The notes: generated by a model not told the origin, from the letters alone. 48,666 nt of DNA from Bacteroidetes bacterium HGW-Bacteroidetes-2 (GCA_002842575.1 PHDJ01000021.1:1-48666); one strand, 5' to 3'. Positions 36,193 to 46,367 are shown, counted from the stretch's first letter. A program made the numbers and translations.

Positions 36193-36234
36193 TCTAAATA
36201 ATTTTTTTCGGTTGATATCGAAATAAGTAATAGT

Positions 36235-38121
36235 ATGGAAGAAAAAAAATTTGATTTTAATTCCCTTATAGGTTTTGTTTTAATAGCTGGAATTTTAATA
36301 TGGATGCTCTATCAAAACGCACCAACCGCTGAAGAAATTGAAGCTGAAAAAACTAAAACAGAATTAATTGAGGCGCAAAAGAAACTGCAGGAAACGCAAA
36401 AAGCAATAGATACTGCTGTTGCGAAAGTGGAAAACACTGTTGACATAGTTTCCGATTCCTTGCAAACTATTGAACTCCAAAATAAACTGGGCTCTTTTGC
36501 TTATGCAGCATCCCTACCTTCTGCCACAGATGCTACTACCACTATAGAAAATGATGTTTTAGAACTTAAAGTAAGTAATAAAGGTGGTTATATTGTAGAA
36601 GCAACACTGAAGAATTTTAAAACCTACGATTCCATCCCAATTTTTTTGATAAAAGATGGCAATGCATCTTTAAACCTTCAATTTCAAGCAGAAAACAGAG
36701 TGCTCAACACAAAAGACCTTTATTTTGAGCCTACTTTAAGTCTAAATGGCGACAATAAAGTATTGTCCATGAAATTAAAAACCTCTGAAACCACGTATTT
36801 AGAGTACCGATATGAGCTGAAACCCGGTGAATATATGTTAGATTTTGCAGTTCAAACCAAAGGATTAAGCTCAATTATTAATACCTCTGAGCCTGCACTA
36901 ATGGAATGGCAATTAAAAGCCTTCCGCAAAGCCAAAAGTGTAACCTATGAAAATAGATATACAGAATTAATCTGGGAATATGGAGCAGGAAAAGATGACT
37001 ATTTAGGTCAAGGTAAAAGCAAAGAAGACACGGCTAAAGAGGTAACTTACATTGCTTTTAAGCAACACTTTTTTACCTCCATTTTACTTACGGATACTCC
37101 TTTTAAAAGTGCCCGTTTTTTATCTGAAAACCTTGTAGAAGATGAAGAAATAGATACTGTATTTGTCAAAAATTTTGTCGCAAAATTTCCATTAGAATTT
37201 AAAACAGGCGAGTTGGCACAAACCATGAACTGGTATTATGGGCCTACTGATTTTAAAATATTAGACAGCTACAATCGCAATCTAGATGAGGTTGTTCCAT
37301 TAGGATGGGGCATCTTTGGCTGGATAAACAAATACCTTTTTATGCCATTGTTTACCTGGTTAAGCGGATGGATTTCAAACTATGGTATTATAATCATTGT
37401 AATGACAATATTGATAAAAATTGCACTTTCTCCTGTGCAATACAAACAGTATTTATCGCAGGCAAAAATGAAAGTTCTTAAACCAGAAATTGAAGAACTT
37501 AACAAAAAGTACAAAGACAATGCCATGAAAAAACAACAAGAAACCATGAAGCTTTACAGCAAAGCAGGAGCAAGCCCAATGGCAGGATGTCTCCCCGCAT
37601 TGATGCAGCTTCCGGTGTTTTATGCCTTGTTTATGTTTTTTCCTTCAGCATTTCAGTTACGGCAAAAAGGATTTCTTTGGGCAGACGATTTGTCCAGTTA
37701 TGACAGTGTAGCAGACCTTCCTTTTTATATCCCATTTTATGGAGATCACGTGAGTTTGTTCCCTATTCTAGCATCTATAGCCATCTTTGTATATATGATG
37801 ATGACCATGGGGCAATCCATGCAAATGCAGCAACAACCCGGAATGCCAAACATGAAATTTTTAATGTACTTATCGCCTCTGTTTATGCTTATTTTCTTTA
37901 ACAATTTTGCCAGCGGACTTTCTTTATATTATTTTATTTCACAAGTAATAACTATCGGAATCATGTTATTCATCAAATATTTTATCTTAGACGAAGAAAA
38001 AATCTTAGCTAAAATTGAAGAAAACAAGAAAAAACCTAAAAAGCAAAATCGTTTTCAAAAGAAAATGTCAGAAATGATGGAGCAAGCAGAACAACAAAAA
38101 AATATTCAAAAGAAAAAATAA
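36235..38121 (+). CDS. yidC: Membrane protein insertase YidC
   Basis: The 628-residue protein has an N-terminal helix (about residues 9-25), a coiled-coil stretch (about 30-65), a large periplasmic beta domain (about 75-355) and the C-terminal 60KD_IMP core with five helices (ISNYGIIIIVMTILIKIALSPVQ, GCLPALMQLPVFYALFMFFP and later). The Lys-rich C-tail (KKPKKQNRFQKKMSEMMEQ) can contact ribosomes. It inserts membrane proteins with or without SecYEG. It sits between pyrG and a YwqK-like gene, a common order in Flavobacteriia. Confidence 0.97.
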   Translation: MEEKKFDFNSLIGFVLIAGILIWMLYQNAPTAEEIEAEKTKTELIEAQKKLQETQKAIDTAVAKVENTVDIVSDSLQTIELQNKLGSFAYAASLPSATDATTTIENDVLELKVSNKGGYIVEATLKNFKTYDSIPIFLIKDGNASLNLQFQAENRVLNTKDLYFEPTLSLNGDNKVLSMKLKTSETTYLEYRYELKPGEYMLDFAVQTKGLSSIINTSEPALMEWQLKAFRKAKSVTYENRYTELIWEYGAGKDDYLGQGKSKEDTAKEVTYIAFKQHFFTSILLTDTPFKSARFLSENLVEDEEIDTVFVKNFVAKFPLEFKTGELAQTMNWYYGPTDFKILDSYNRNLDEVVPLGWGIFGWINKYLFMPLFTWLSGWISNYGIIIIVMTILIKIALSPVQYKQYLSQAKMKVLKPEIEELNKKYKDNAMKKQQETMKLYSKAGASPMAGCLPALMQLPVFYALFMFFPSAFQLRQKGFLWADDLSSYDSVADLPFYIPFYGDHVSLFPILASIAIFVYMMMTMGQSMQMQQQPGMPNMKFLMYLSPLFMLIFFNNFASGLSLYYFISQVITIGIMLFIKYFILDEEKILAKIEENKKKPKKQNRFQKKMSEMMEQAEQQKNIQKKK

Positions 38122-38168
38122 TAAGAAACTGTTTGCGCTTGTAAACTAGTTTTACATTACTTGCTATT

Positions 38169-38846
38169 ATGCGGTTACAATTTGTTTTATTTCTACTCCT
38201 TTTTGGTAGCTTTTCCTTGGTATATTCACAAGAAAAAACAAATCAGGTAAACGAAAACGGAAACCGTCATGGATTCTGGAAGCAGTACTACCCAGAAACA
38301 AAACAACTGCGCTACGAAGGCACTTTTCAAAACGGCAAAGAAATAGGCCCCTTTAAATTTTATTGTGAAACCTGTAAAAAACAACCTTCTGTAATTAAAG
38401 AGTTTAACTCAGAAAACAACATTGCCCGAGTTCAGTATTTTTCTAAAGATGGAAAACTTCTTACCGAAGGACAAATGGAAGATAAAAATAGAATTGGAAC
38501 TTGGAAGTATTTCCAAAAAGAATCTGACAAGATACTACTTACGGAAGAATATTTAGATGGCGTGCTTCACGGCGAAAAAATTACCTACTATGAAAATGGT
38601 AAGGTAACAGAAAAAGCAAACTATGTACAAGGGAAACTTCAAGGCGAAACTATTTTTTATGACAACAACGGCACCTTAATTAAAAGTCTAAACTATGAAA
38701 ATGGGGAATTACACGGTATAGCAAAATTTTATACTTCTACCGGACTAATTATGATAGAAGGAAACTATAAAAATAATAAGGAATATGGCGTGTGGAAATA
38801 TTACAGTGAAGGAAACCTTGTACAAGAAGTAAAAATAGAAAACTAA
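38169..38846 (+). CDS. Secreted MORN-variant (YwqK-like) repeat protein
   Basis: The 225-residue protein has a signal peptide (MRLQFVLFLLLFGSFSLVYSQ). At least six MORN_2-like units follow, each with a G(x)W/F-Y and G(E/K)...Y(Y/F) pattern: GFWKQYYPETKQLRYEG, GPFKFYCE, GTWKYFQKES, GEKITYYENGKVTEKANY, GETIFYDNNGTLIKSLNY and GIAKFYTSTGLIMIEGNY, GVWKYYSEGN. It is probably exported. Databases often label these 'YwqK family antitoxin', which I do not adopt, as no toxin partner is present. It lies 47 bases after yidC and is followed by a strong terminator. Confidence 0.85.
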   Translation: MRLQFVLFLLLFGSFSLVYSQEKTNQVNENGNRHGFWKQYYPETKQLRYEGTFQNGKEIGPFKFYCETCKKQPSVIKEFNSENNIARVQYFSKDGKLLTEGQMEDKNRIGTWKYFQKESDKILLTEEYLDGVLHGEKITYYENGKVTEKANYVQGKLQGETIFYDNNGTLIKSLNYENGELHGIAKFYTSTGLIMIEGNYKNNKEYGVWKYYSEGNLVQEVKIEN

Positions 38847-38876
38847 TATTTCAGAAAAGATTAAGAATATATTGTC

Positions 38877-38905
38877 AAAGGTAGCCATCGCTACCTTTTT
38901 TTATT
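38877..38905 (+). terminator. Rho-independent terminator after the YwqK-like gene
   Basis: AAAGGTAGC (38877-38885) pairs with GCTACCTTT (38890-38898) over a four-base loop CATC, then TTTT and a T-rich tail. This closes the pyrG-yidC-ywqK unit. Confidence 0.85.
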
Positions 38906-38908
38906 TTG

Positions 38909-38916
38909 TAAATTTG
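38909..38916 (+). promoter_or_regulatory. Candidate -7 element (TAAATTTG) for mnmA
   Basis: The bases match TAnnTTTG and begin three bases after the T run of the upstream terminator; the mnmA ATG is 65 bases further on. No clear TTG lies at the -33 position. Confidence 0.4.
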
Positions 38917-38981
38917 CAAAATATAAAAAAGTAAGGAACAAGAAATCTCTTTGCTTTAAATTTAGAGAGTTAGGATTAAAT

Positions 38982-40160
38982 ATGAAACGAGTAGTTGTAG
39001 GGCTTAGCGGAGGTGTTGATTCTAGTGTGGCAGCTTATCTTTTAAAAGAACAAGGGTATGAAGTCATTGGTTTGTTTATGAAAAACTGGCACGATGACTC
39101 GGTTACAATTTCTGATGAATGCCCGTGGCTGGAAGACAGCAATGACGCCATGATGGTAGCCGAAAAATTAGGAATTCCATTTCAAACCGTCGATTTAAGC
39201 GAGCAATATAAAGAACGAATTGTGGATTATATGTTTCGTGAATATAAAATGGGTAGAACCCCAAATCCGGATGTGTTGTGCAATCGAGAAATAAAATTTG
39301 ACGCTTTTTTAAAAATAGCAATAGACTTAGGTGCCGATTTTGTTGCCACAGGGCATTATTGTCGTAAAGAAATTATAGAAAAAGAAGAAAAACAAATCCA
39401 TAGGTTACTAGCTGGAAAGGATACTAACAAAGACCAATCTTATTTTTTATGCCAACTATCGCAAGAACAATTGGCAAAAACACTGTTTCCTGTAGGCGAG
39501 CTTTTAAAACCCGAAGTGCGAAAAATTGCCAGAGAGCTAAATCTTATTACAGCAGAAAAAAGAGATTCACAAGGCTTATGTTTTATAGGTAAAGTGCGTT
39601 TGCCAGAATTTTTACAACAGCAATTACAACCTAAAGAAGGCCTTATCATTGAAGTAGCGGAAGATAATTTGCTTTTTACATTAAATGAAAATACATCTGA
39701 AAATCCGTTAGAAGCCGCAAGCAGAAAATTTAAGTATACTTTAAATGACGGCAAAATTGTTGGAAAACACCAAGGCGCTCATTATTACACCAAAGGACAA
39801 CGCAAAGGTCTAAATGTGGGAGGCACTAAAGAACCACTATTCATTATAGAAACCGATGTAAAAGAAAATGTCATTTATACCGGACAAGGAAAAAATCATC
39901 CCGGTCTATACCGAAAAGGACTTTTTGTTAAAAAGGAAGAAGTGCACTGGGTTCGAGAAGATTTAAGAATCGATGCCGATGAAAAAATGGAAGTAATGGC
40001 GCGCATACGGTATCGGCAACCTTTAGAAAAAGCAACCTTATTTCAAACCCATAACAGACTTTTTGTTATCTTTGAAAATGCACAAACAGCAATTACCGAA
40101 GGACAATTTGTAGCTTGGTATCAAGGTGATGAATTGTTAGGCAGTGGTGTAATTTCGTAA
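38982..40160 (+). CDS. mnmA: tRNA-specific 2-thiouridylase MnmA
   Basis: The 392-residue enzyme starts [21 protein letters not shown], with the PP-loop SGGVDSS. The catalytic cysteines are in [12 protein letters not shown] and [11 protein letters not shown], and the tRNA-contact motif [10 protein letters not shown] is present. It thiolates U34 of Lys, Glu and Gln tRNAs. The C-terminal beta domain is intact. A REP-like repeat and then the CRISPR locus follow. Confidence 0.97.
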   Translation: MKRVVVGLSGGVDSSVAAYLLKEQGYEVIGLFMKNWHDDSVTISDECPWLEDSNDAMMVAEKLGIPFQTVDLSEQYKERIVDYMFREYKMGRTPNPDVLCNREIKFDAFLKIAIDLGADFVATGHYCRKEIIEKEEKQIHRLLAGKDTNKDQSYFLCQLSQEQLAKTLFPVGELLKPEVRKIARELNLITAEKRDSQGLCFIGKVRLPEFLQQQLQPKEGLIIEVAEDNLLFTLNENTSENPLEAASRKFKYTLNDGKIVGKHQGAHYYTKGQRKGLNVGGTKEPLFIIETDVKENVIYTGQGKNHPGLYRKGLFVKKEEVHWVREDLRIDADEKMEVMARIRYRQPLEKATLFQTHNRLFVIFENAQTAITEGQFVAWYQGDELLGSGVIS

Positions 40161-40168
40161 TTTGCACT

Positions 40169-40217
40169 AACCCTTCAAGATTCTAAACCCTTCAAGATTC
40201 TAAACCCTTGAAGGGTT
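40169..40217. repeat. REP-like palindrome with 17-bp tandem repeat after mnmA
   Basis: CCCTTCAAGATTCTAAA occurs twice in tandem (40171-40187, 40188-40204), then CCCTTGAAGGGTT. AACCCTTCAAG (40169-40179 or 40186-40196) pairs perfectly with CTTGAAGGGTT (40207-40217). It can serve as mnmA's terminator-like end and is related to the element at 34307. The rest of the 473-base gap up to cas9 holds the tracrRNA (40460-40542) and AT-rich sequence in which I see nothing else. Confidence 0.8.
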
Positions 40218-40459
40218 GAATAAGATAAAGTATTGATAAATCAAAAAATATAAAGCAAACAGCCCTGTTTAGCTATTATTTTCTTACTTTTAACAATTGG
40301 GTATAAATATTTATACACCAAAAGCATCATAAAAATCCCCGCCAATAATAACTCAATCTTAGATTAGGGTTGTAAATAATAATATTTTTTCTTTAAAAGA
40401 GAAGATAAGTAATCTGTCTTTTAATCACTTTTTTTTAGAAAAATTTGTAAAAAATAAGC

Positions 40460-40542
40460 AAAAAAAATGCCCCGAAGATAGTCGAGGCGCTAAATGTTTT
40501 CACAACGGAATAATCCTTATTGTGAATTGCTTTATAAGTTCT
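40460..40542 (-). ncRNA. tracrRNA of the type II-C CRISPR system
   Basis: On the minus strand the anti-repeat (40520-40542) pairs with the crRNA repeat over 14 bases, a two-base internal bulge and 7 bases: 21 of 23. Next comes a nexus-like AATAAGGATTATTCCGTTGT, closely resembling the AATAAGGCTAGTCCGTTAT core of S. pyogenes tracrRNA (recalled). The 3' end is a seven-base stem, GCCTCGA/TCGGGGC (40469-40488), then eight T, a rho-independent terminator. A TACATTTG box lies just upstream. The predicted RNA is about 83 nt and is transcribed away from cas9. It would pair with crRNA for RNase III processing and Cas9 loading. Confidence 0.9.
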
Positions 40543-40546
40543 GAAA

Positions 40547-40580
40547 CAAATGTAAGAAAATAAATTGAAACAAAGGCAAA
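40547..40580 (-). promoter_or_regulatory. Promoter of the tracrRNA (TACATTTG box)
   Basis: CAAATGTA at 40547-40554 is TACATTTG on the minus strand, an exact TAnnTTTG. TTTG at 40577-40580 gives a -33 element with a 22-base spacing to its TTG; another at 40571-40574 is 16 bases away. The predicted start falls at the first bases of the anti-repeat. Confidence 0.6.
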
Positions 40581-40633
40581 CTATAAAATAGTGTATAAAA
40601 GTGTAATGAATATAAAAAAATAAAAGTAAGCTT

Positions 40634-43600
40634 ATGACAAAAAATATACTTGGACTGGATTTAGGGATAACATCTATAGGCTTTGCACAAGTAATAGAAA
40701 GTAACACCCCAGAAAAATCAGAAATAATACAGATTGGATCTCGAATCATTCAATATGATAACTTTAACAAAGTAGATAAATCTGGTAAAGTATCAGAATC
40801 TAAAAACCCTGAGCAAGACTTTACTTCTGGAAAAGGACTTTCCCCAAACGCTGGCAGAACTTTAAAAAGAGGAGCAAGAAGAAATTTAGACCGTTTCCAG
40901 TTGCGTAGAAAAAATTTAGTAAACGTTTTGGAAAAAGCGAATATAATTACAAATGAAACCATTTTAACCGAAAACGGTAAACATACCACTCACGAAACTT
41001 GGCGTTTAAGAGCTATTTCTGTAACTAAACAAATTGAAAAAGAACAATTGGCTCGCGTTTTTTTAGCAATTAATAAAAAACGCGGTTATAAGAGTAGTCG
41101 TAAGGCTAAAAATGAAGATGAGGGGCAAGCAATTGATGGTATGGCTATAGCCAAAAAATTATATAAAGAAAATTTAACACCTGGACAACTGGTTTATCAA
41201 TTATTGAAAGAAGAAAAAAAAAGCATCCCCGACTTTTATCGGTCTGATTTACAATCTGAATTTGATAAAGTTTGGAACTTTCAAAAACAGTTTTATCCCG
41301 AAATTTTTAACGATTCATTTTACAAGGAACTACTAGGAAAAGGACAAAGAGCCACATCGGCTTCTTTTTGGAATAAATACAAATTCAATACTGCCGAGAA
41401 CAAAGCTAAGTCTAGAGATGAAAAGAAATTGCAAGCATACAAATGGCGAAGTGATGCTATTGTAAAACAATTGGAAAAAGAAGAAGCTGCCTTCGTAATC
41501 ACAGAAATCAACAACAACCTTAATAATTCAAGCGGATATTTAGGTGCCATATCAGACCGCAGTAAAGAATTATATTTCAACAAAGAAACTGTAGGGCAAA
41601 ACCTCTATAAACAAATCCTTCAAAACCCTCATACACTATTAAAAAATCAAGTTTTTTATCGACAAGATTATTTAGATGAGTTTGAAGCTATTTGGAAAGA
41701 ACAAGCCAAGCACCACATAGAATTGACAGAGGATTTAAAATCTGAAATTAGAGATATTGTTATTTTTTACCACAGAAAATTGAAATCCCAAAAAGGTTTG
41801 GTGAGTTTTTGTGAATTTGAATCACAAGAAAAAATCATTGATGGTAAAAAGAAAACCGTTGGTTTTAAAGTTGCACCAAAATCTTCACTACTTTTTCAAG
41901 AGTTTAAAATATGGCAAGTACTCAACAATGTATTGGTACGCAAAAAAGGCAGTAAAAAGAGATTACCCAAAAATATAGAGCAAACAAAACTTTTTGATGA
42001 GGAAAAAGAAATTTTTGATTTTGACCTTGAAACAAAACAAAGTTTATTTGAGGAATTAAATATTAAAGGTAATTTAAAATCCAGTAGAGTTATTGAAATA
42101 TTGGGATATAAGCCAACGGAATGTGAAATTAATTATTCTGAACTAGAAGGGAATAGAACCAATCAAGTTTTGTATAATGCATACCTCAAGATATTAGAAG
42201 TTGAGGGCTATAACGAAGATTTGCTTAAACTTTCTGATAAAGATGAAATAAACGTAAATGATTTAAAAACACCTGCATCTGAAATTAAAGAAATGGTTAA
42301 ATCTATCTTTGAGGTTTTAGGAATAGACACCTTAATTTTAGAATTTGATGCAGAAATAGATGGAAAAGAATTTGAGCAACAAGCTTCCTACCAACTATGG
42401 CATTTGCTTTATTCCTATGAAGGTGATGATTCCCCAAGTGGTAATGAAAAATTGTATGAACTCTTAACAAGAAAATTTGGATTTAAAAGAGAACACGCTC
42501 AAATTTTGGCTAATGTAACTTTTTCAGATGATTATGGAAGTTTAAGTAGTAAAGCCATTCGTAAAATATACCCACACATTAAAGAATTACATTATGACAA
42601 AGCCTGCGTAATGGCTGGTTATAGACACTCTGCTTCTTCACTAACCAAAGAAGAAATAGCAGAAAGACCTTTAAAAAATACACTTGAGTTGTTGAAAAAG
42701 AATAGTTTGCGCAACCCAGTGGTGGAAAAAATCTTAAACCAATTGGTGAATGTTGTAAATACTATAATTGACAAAAACAGCAAAAAGGATGAAAACGGAA
42801 ACGTTATAGAATATTTTAAGTTTGATGAAATCCGTATTGAATTGGCTCGAGAGTTAAAGAAAAATGCCGCTGAAAGAGCCGAAATGACTACCAACATTAA
42901 TGCGGCAAACGTTGCTCACCAAAAGATTTTTAAAATACTTCAAAGCGAATTTGGTATAAAAAACCCAAGCAGAAATGATATCATACGATTTAGATTATAT
43001 GAGGAGTTAAAAAATAATGGATTTAAAGATTTATATACCAATACCTACATACCCAGAAATATTATATTTAGTAAACAGATAGATATTGAACATATTATAC
43101 CACAATCTAAAATGTTTGATGACAGTTTTTCTAACAAAACCATCACTTATCGAAAAGACAATTTAGACAAAGGAAATAAAACAGCTTTTGACTATATCGA
43201 AAGTAAATTTGGCGAGATTGAGTTAGATTTATATACTAAGAGAATAGAAACACTCTATGAACTTGGTAAGAAAAATAAAGATGAAGGAATTTCAAAAGCA
43301 AAATATCAAAAACTGTTAAAAAAGGAAATCGAAATTGGCGATGGTTTTATAGATCGTGATTTGCGAGATAGCCAGTATATTGCAAAAAAGGCAAAAAATA
43401 TGCTTTTAGAAATTAGCCGAACCGTTGTTTCAACCTCAGGTAGCGTAACAAATAGACTTCGTGAAGATTGGGGATTAATCAATATAATGCAAGAACTCAA
43501 TTTTGAAAAATTTAAATCTTTAGGATTAACTGAAAAAGTAGAAAAAAAAGACGGCACTTTTAAAGAACGCATTATAGATTGGAGTAAGCGAAATGACCAT

Positions 43601-44983
43601 CGCCACCACGCGATGGATGCACTTACCGTGGCATTTACCAAGCATAACCACATTCAATATCTCAATTATTTAAACGCCAGAAAAAATGAAAACCACAAAT
43701 TACACAATATTATTGTTGGAATAGAAGCTCTAGAAACCAAAATACTAATAGATGATGAAGGAAATAAAAAACGTGTTTTTAACTTACCATTACCTCGATT
43801 TAGACAACATGCGAAAGAACATTTAGAAAATGTTTTGGTATCGCACAAAGCAAAAAACAAAGTGGTAACCAAAAATAAAAATAAAATAAAAACCAGTAAT
43901 GGGAACAAAGTGAAAATTGAACTTACCCCAAGAGGTCAATTACACAAAGAAACAGTTTATGGTAAATACAAATATGATGTAAACAAAGAGGAAAAAGTAA
44001 GCTCTAAATTTGATGCAAATACCATTAAAAAAGTAAGCAATCCCTTGTATAGAAAACTTTTATCGGAACGCTTAGAAAAAAATGGCAACGACCCAAAAAA
44101 AGCATTTGGGGGTAAAAATGTATTGAGTAAAAACCCAATTTATATAAACCAAGATAAAACGAAAACATTACCAGAAACAGTAAAACTAACCTGGCTAGAA
44201 GAAGATTATTCTGTAAGAAAAGAAATTACTCCTGAAAACTTCAAAGATGCTAAAAATATAGAAAAAGTATTTGACGCAAAAGTGAAGAAAATTTTGCTAG
44301 ACCGGTTAAAGCAATTTAAAAATGATTCGAAAAAAGCTTTTTCAGATTTAGATAAAAACCCAATTTGGCTCAACCAAGAGAAAGGCATCGCTATAAAACG
44401 AGTAACTATTTCTGGGGTGAAAAACGCAGAATTCTTAAATTACAAAAAAGATCATCAGGGGAATTTTATTTTAGATAATAAGGAAGAAAAAATACCTGTT
44501 GATTTTGTAAGCACAGGCAACAACCACCACGTTGCTATATACAGAGATGAAAAAGGTAAGTTGCAAGAAAGAGTGGTTTCCTTATTTGAAGCAGTGCAAA
44601 TGGTTAATGCAAAAGAGCCAATAATTGACAAACAATTTAATCAAGGTCTTGGTTGGGAGTTTTTATTTACTATGAAACAAAACGAATGCTTTGTTTTTCC
44701 TAATGAAAAAACTGGTTTCAATCCATCTGAAATGGATTTATTAGACCCTAAAAACAAAAAACTAATTAGTCCAAATTTGTTTAGGGTGCAGAAAATTTCC
44801 AATAAGAATTATGTTTTTAATAACCATTTAGAAACAAAAGCCATAGATGGGAATATTCTTAAAAATAAAAAAGATTTAAGTGGAATAATGTACTATTTTA
44901 TTCAAACACCCAATAATCTTGAAAATATTATCAAAGTTCGCATCAATCATTTAGGGGATATTGTAGGTGTAGGAGAATATTAA
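40634..44983 (+). CDS. cas9: CRISPR-associated endonuclease Cas9 (type II-C)
   Basis: The 1449-residue nuclease has RuvC-I with Asp9 (KNILGLDLGITSIG), an Arg-rich bridge helix (GRTLKRGARRNLDRFQLRRK, about 73-92), RuvC-II with Glu736 (IRIELARE), an HNH domain with His820 (DIEHIIPQSKMFDDSFSNKT) and RuvC-III with His992 and Asp995 (HRHHAMDAL). The C-terminal 400 residues form the WED/PAM-interacting region. It cuts DNA guided by crRNA:tracrRNA. All catalytic residues are kept. The size is in the range of large Bacteroidota II-C Cas9s. The gene heads a cas9-cas1-cas2 unit and lies 90 bases from the tracrRNA start; cas1 begins 11 bases after it. Confidence 0.98.
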   Translation: MTKNILGLDLGITSIGFAQVIESNTPEKSEIIQIGSRIIQYDNFNKVDKSGKVSESKNPEQDFTSGKGLSPNAGRTLKRGARRNLDRFQLRRKNLVNVLEKANIITNETILTENGKHTTHETWRLRAISVTKQIEKEQLARVFLAINKKRGYKSSRKAKNEDEGQAIDGMAIAKKLYKENLTPGQLVYQLLKEEKKSIPDFYRSDLQSEFDKVWNFQKQFYPEIFNDSFYKELLGKGQRATSASFWNKYKFNTAENKAKSRDEKKLQAYKWRSDAIVKQLEKEEAAFVITEINNNLNNSSGYLGAISDRSKELYFNKETVGQNLYKQILQNPHTLLKNQVFYRQDYLDEFEAIWKEQAKHHIELTEDLKSEIRDIVIFYHRKLKSQKGLVSFCEFESQEKIIDGKKKTVGFKVAPKSSLLFQEFKIWQVLNNVLVRKKGSKKRLPKNIEQTKLFDEEKEIFDFDLETKQSLFEELNIKGNLKSSRVIEILGYKPTECEINYSELEGNRTNQVLYNAYLKILEVEGYNEDLLKLSDKDEINVNDLKTPASEIKEMVKSIFEVLGIDTLILEFDAEIDGKEFEQQASYQLWHLLYSYEGDDSPSGNEKLYELLTRKFGFKREHAQILANVTFSDDYGSLSSKAIRKIYPHIKELHYDKACVMAGYRHSASSLTKEEIAERPLKNTLELLKKNSLRNPVVEKILNQLVNVVNTIIDKNSKKDENGNVIEYFKFDEIRIELARELKKNAAERAEMTTNINAANVAHQKIFKILQSEFGIKNPSRNDIIRFRLYEELKNNGFKDLYTNTYIPRNIIFSKQIDIEHIIPQSKMFDDSFSNKTITYRKDNLDKGNKTAFDYIESKFGEIELDLYTKRIETLYELGKKNKDEGISKAKYQKLLKKEIEIGDGFIDRDLRDSQYIAKKAKNMLLEISRTVVSTSGSVTNRLREDWGLINIMQELNFEKFKSLGLTEKVEKKDGTFKERIIDWSKRNDHRHHAMDALTVAFTKHNHIQYLNYLNARKNENHKLHNIIVGIEALETKILIDDEGNKKRVFNLPLPRFRQHAKEHLENVLVSHKAKNKVVTKNKNKIKTSNGNKVKIELTPRGQLHKETVYGKYKYDVNKEEKVSSKFDANTIKKVSNPLYRKLLSERLEKNGNDPKKAFGGKNVLSKNPIYINQDKTKTLPETVKLTWLEEDYSVRKEITPENFKDAKNIEKVFDAKVKKILLDRLKQFKNDSKKAFSDLDKNPIWLNQEKGIAIKRVTISGVKNAEFLNYKKDHQGNFILDNKEEKIPVDFVSTGNNHHVAIYRDEKGKLQERVVSLFEAVQMVNAKEPIIDKQFNQGLGWEFLFTMKQNECFVFPNEKTGFNPSEMDLLDPKNKKLISPNLFRVQKISNKNYVFNNHLETKAIDGNILKNKKDLSGIMYYFIQTPNNLENIIKVRINHLGDIVGVGEY

Positions 44984-44994
44984 ATTTGTAAAAC

Positions 44995-45891
44995 ATGCTC
45001 AAACGAACCCTTTTTTTTGGTAATCCGGCATACCTTAGCACCAAAAACAAACAATTGGTAGTTTCTTTTCCAGATAAGGAACAAGAACCCAGAACAATAC
45101 CTATAGAAGATATTGCTGTGGTGGTGATGGAAAACCAGCAAATCACCATTACTAACGGTTTGTTAGAAAAATTAGTAAACAGGGGTGTGGCAGTCATCAA
45201 CTGCAATCAGCAGCATTTGCCCATCGGGATGTTTTTACCGCTAAATGGGCATACAGAGCAATCAGAACGTTTCAGAAACCAGGTAAATGCATCACTACCG
45301 CTCAAAAAAAATCTATGGCAACAAACTGTAACCGCAAAAATTCTAAACCAAGCGGGCTTGCTTAAAGAATATAATATTGCCATTATAAAAATGCAACATT
45401 GGGCAAAAAGCGTTACCTCTGGAGATATCTTAAATCATGAAGCACGCGCCGCAGCCTACTATTGGCAAAATTTATTTAACATACCCAATTTTAATAGGCA
45501 ACAAAACGGTGTGCCACCAAACCATTTGCTAAATTATGGCTATGCTATTTTAAGAGCAATTACAGCCCGTGCTTTAGTTAGTTCAGGGATGCACCCCACG
45601 TTCGGAATTTTTCATAGAAATAAATACAATGCTTATTGTTTGGCAGATGATATTATGGAACCCTACCGACCCTATATAGATTTAATAGTAAAAGATATCG
45701 TAGAACGAGAAGATCATATCGAAGAGATCACCGTGGATATTAAAAAGCAATTACTGGAAGCCATAGCAATGGATGTAACTATAGACGGCAAACAAAGCCC
45801 ATTAATGGTTGCAATGAGCCGCACCACAAATTCGTTGCAGGAATGTTTTAGCGGGGTTTCCAGAAAAATATTATATCCAGAATATGGATAG
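44995..45891 (+). CDS. cas1: CRISPR-associated integrase Cas1 (type II)
   Basis: The 298-residue protein starts MLKRTLFFGNPAYLSTKNKQL, typical of type II Cas1. The metal ligands appear to be Glu149 (NHEARAAAYYW), His207 (FGIFHRNKYN) and Asp218/Asp219 (LADDIMEPYRP). With Cas2 it forms the integrase that adds spacers. It follows cas9 by 11 bases. No csn2 or cas4 is present, which supports subtype II-C. Confidence 0.97.
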   Translation: MLKRTLFFGNPAYLSTKNKQLVVSFPDKEQEPRTIPIEDIAVVVMENQQITITNGLLEKLVNRGVAVINCNQQHLPIGMFLPLNGHTEQSERFRNQVNASLPLKKNLWQQTVTAKILNQAGLLKEYNIAIIKMQHWAKSVTSGDILNHEARAAAYYWQNLFNIPNFNRQQNGVPPNHLLNYGYAILRAITARALVSSGMHPTFGIFHRNKYNAYCLADDIMEPYRPYIDLIVKDIVEREDHIEEITVDIKKQLLEAIAMDVTIDGKQSPLMVAMSRTTNSLQECFSGVSRKILYPEYG

Positions 45892-45971
45892 TCTTTTTTT
45901 TATAACTGCCAGTAACACTACTCTTGGTGGTCTATCAGAATACAAAATAGTGGTGGTTGGGTTTTTACTGA

Positions 45972-46340
<369 letters not shown>

Positions 46341-46367
46341 ATTAAAAAACAGTGGGTAAGGCGGTAA

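Noticed and set aside
38169-38846. Possible toxin-antitoxin role of the YwqK-like protein
   Set aside because: It has a signal peptide and MORN repeats, and no small toxin gene is adjacent. The antitoxin name is a database label.
40171-40217. 17-bp tandem units as a mini CRISPR
   Set aside because: There are only two full units with no spacers between them, and they form one palindrome related to the element at 34307.
40435-40749. A 104-residue open frame on the minus strand before cas9
   Set aside because: It overlaps the tracrRNA and the cas9 start, has a low-complexity hydrophobic sequence and no recognisable domain. The tracrRNA explains the region better.
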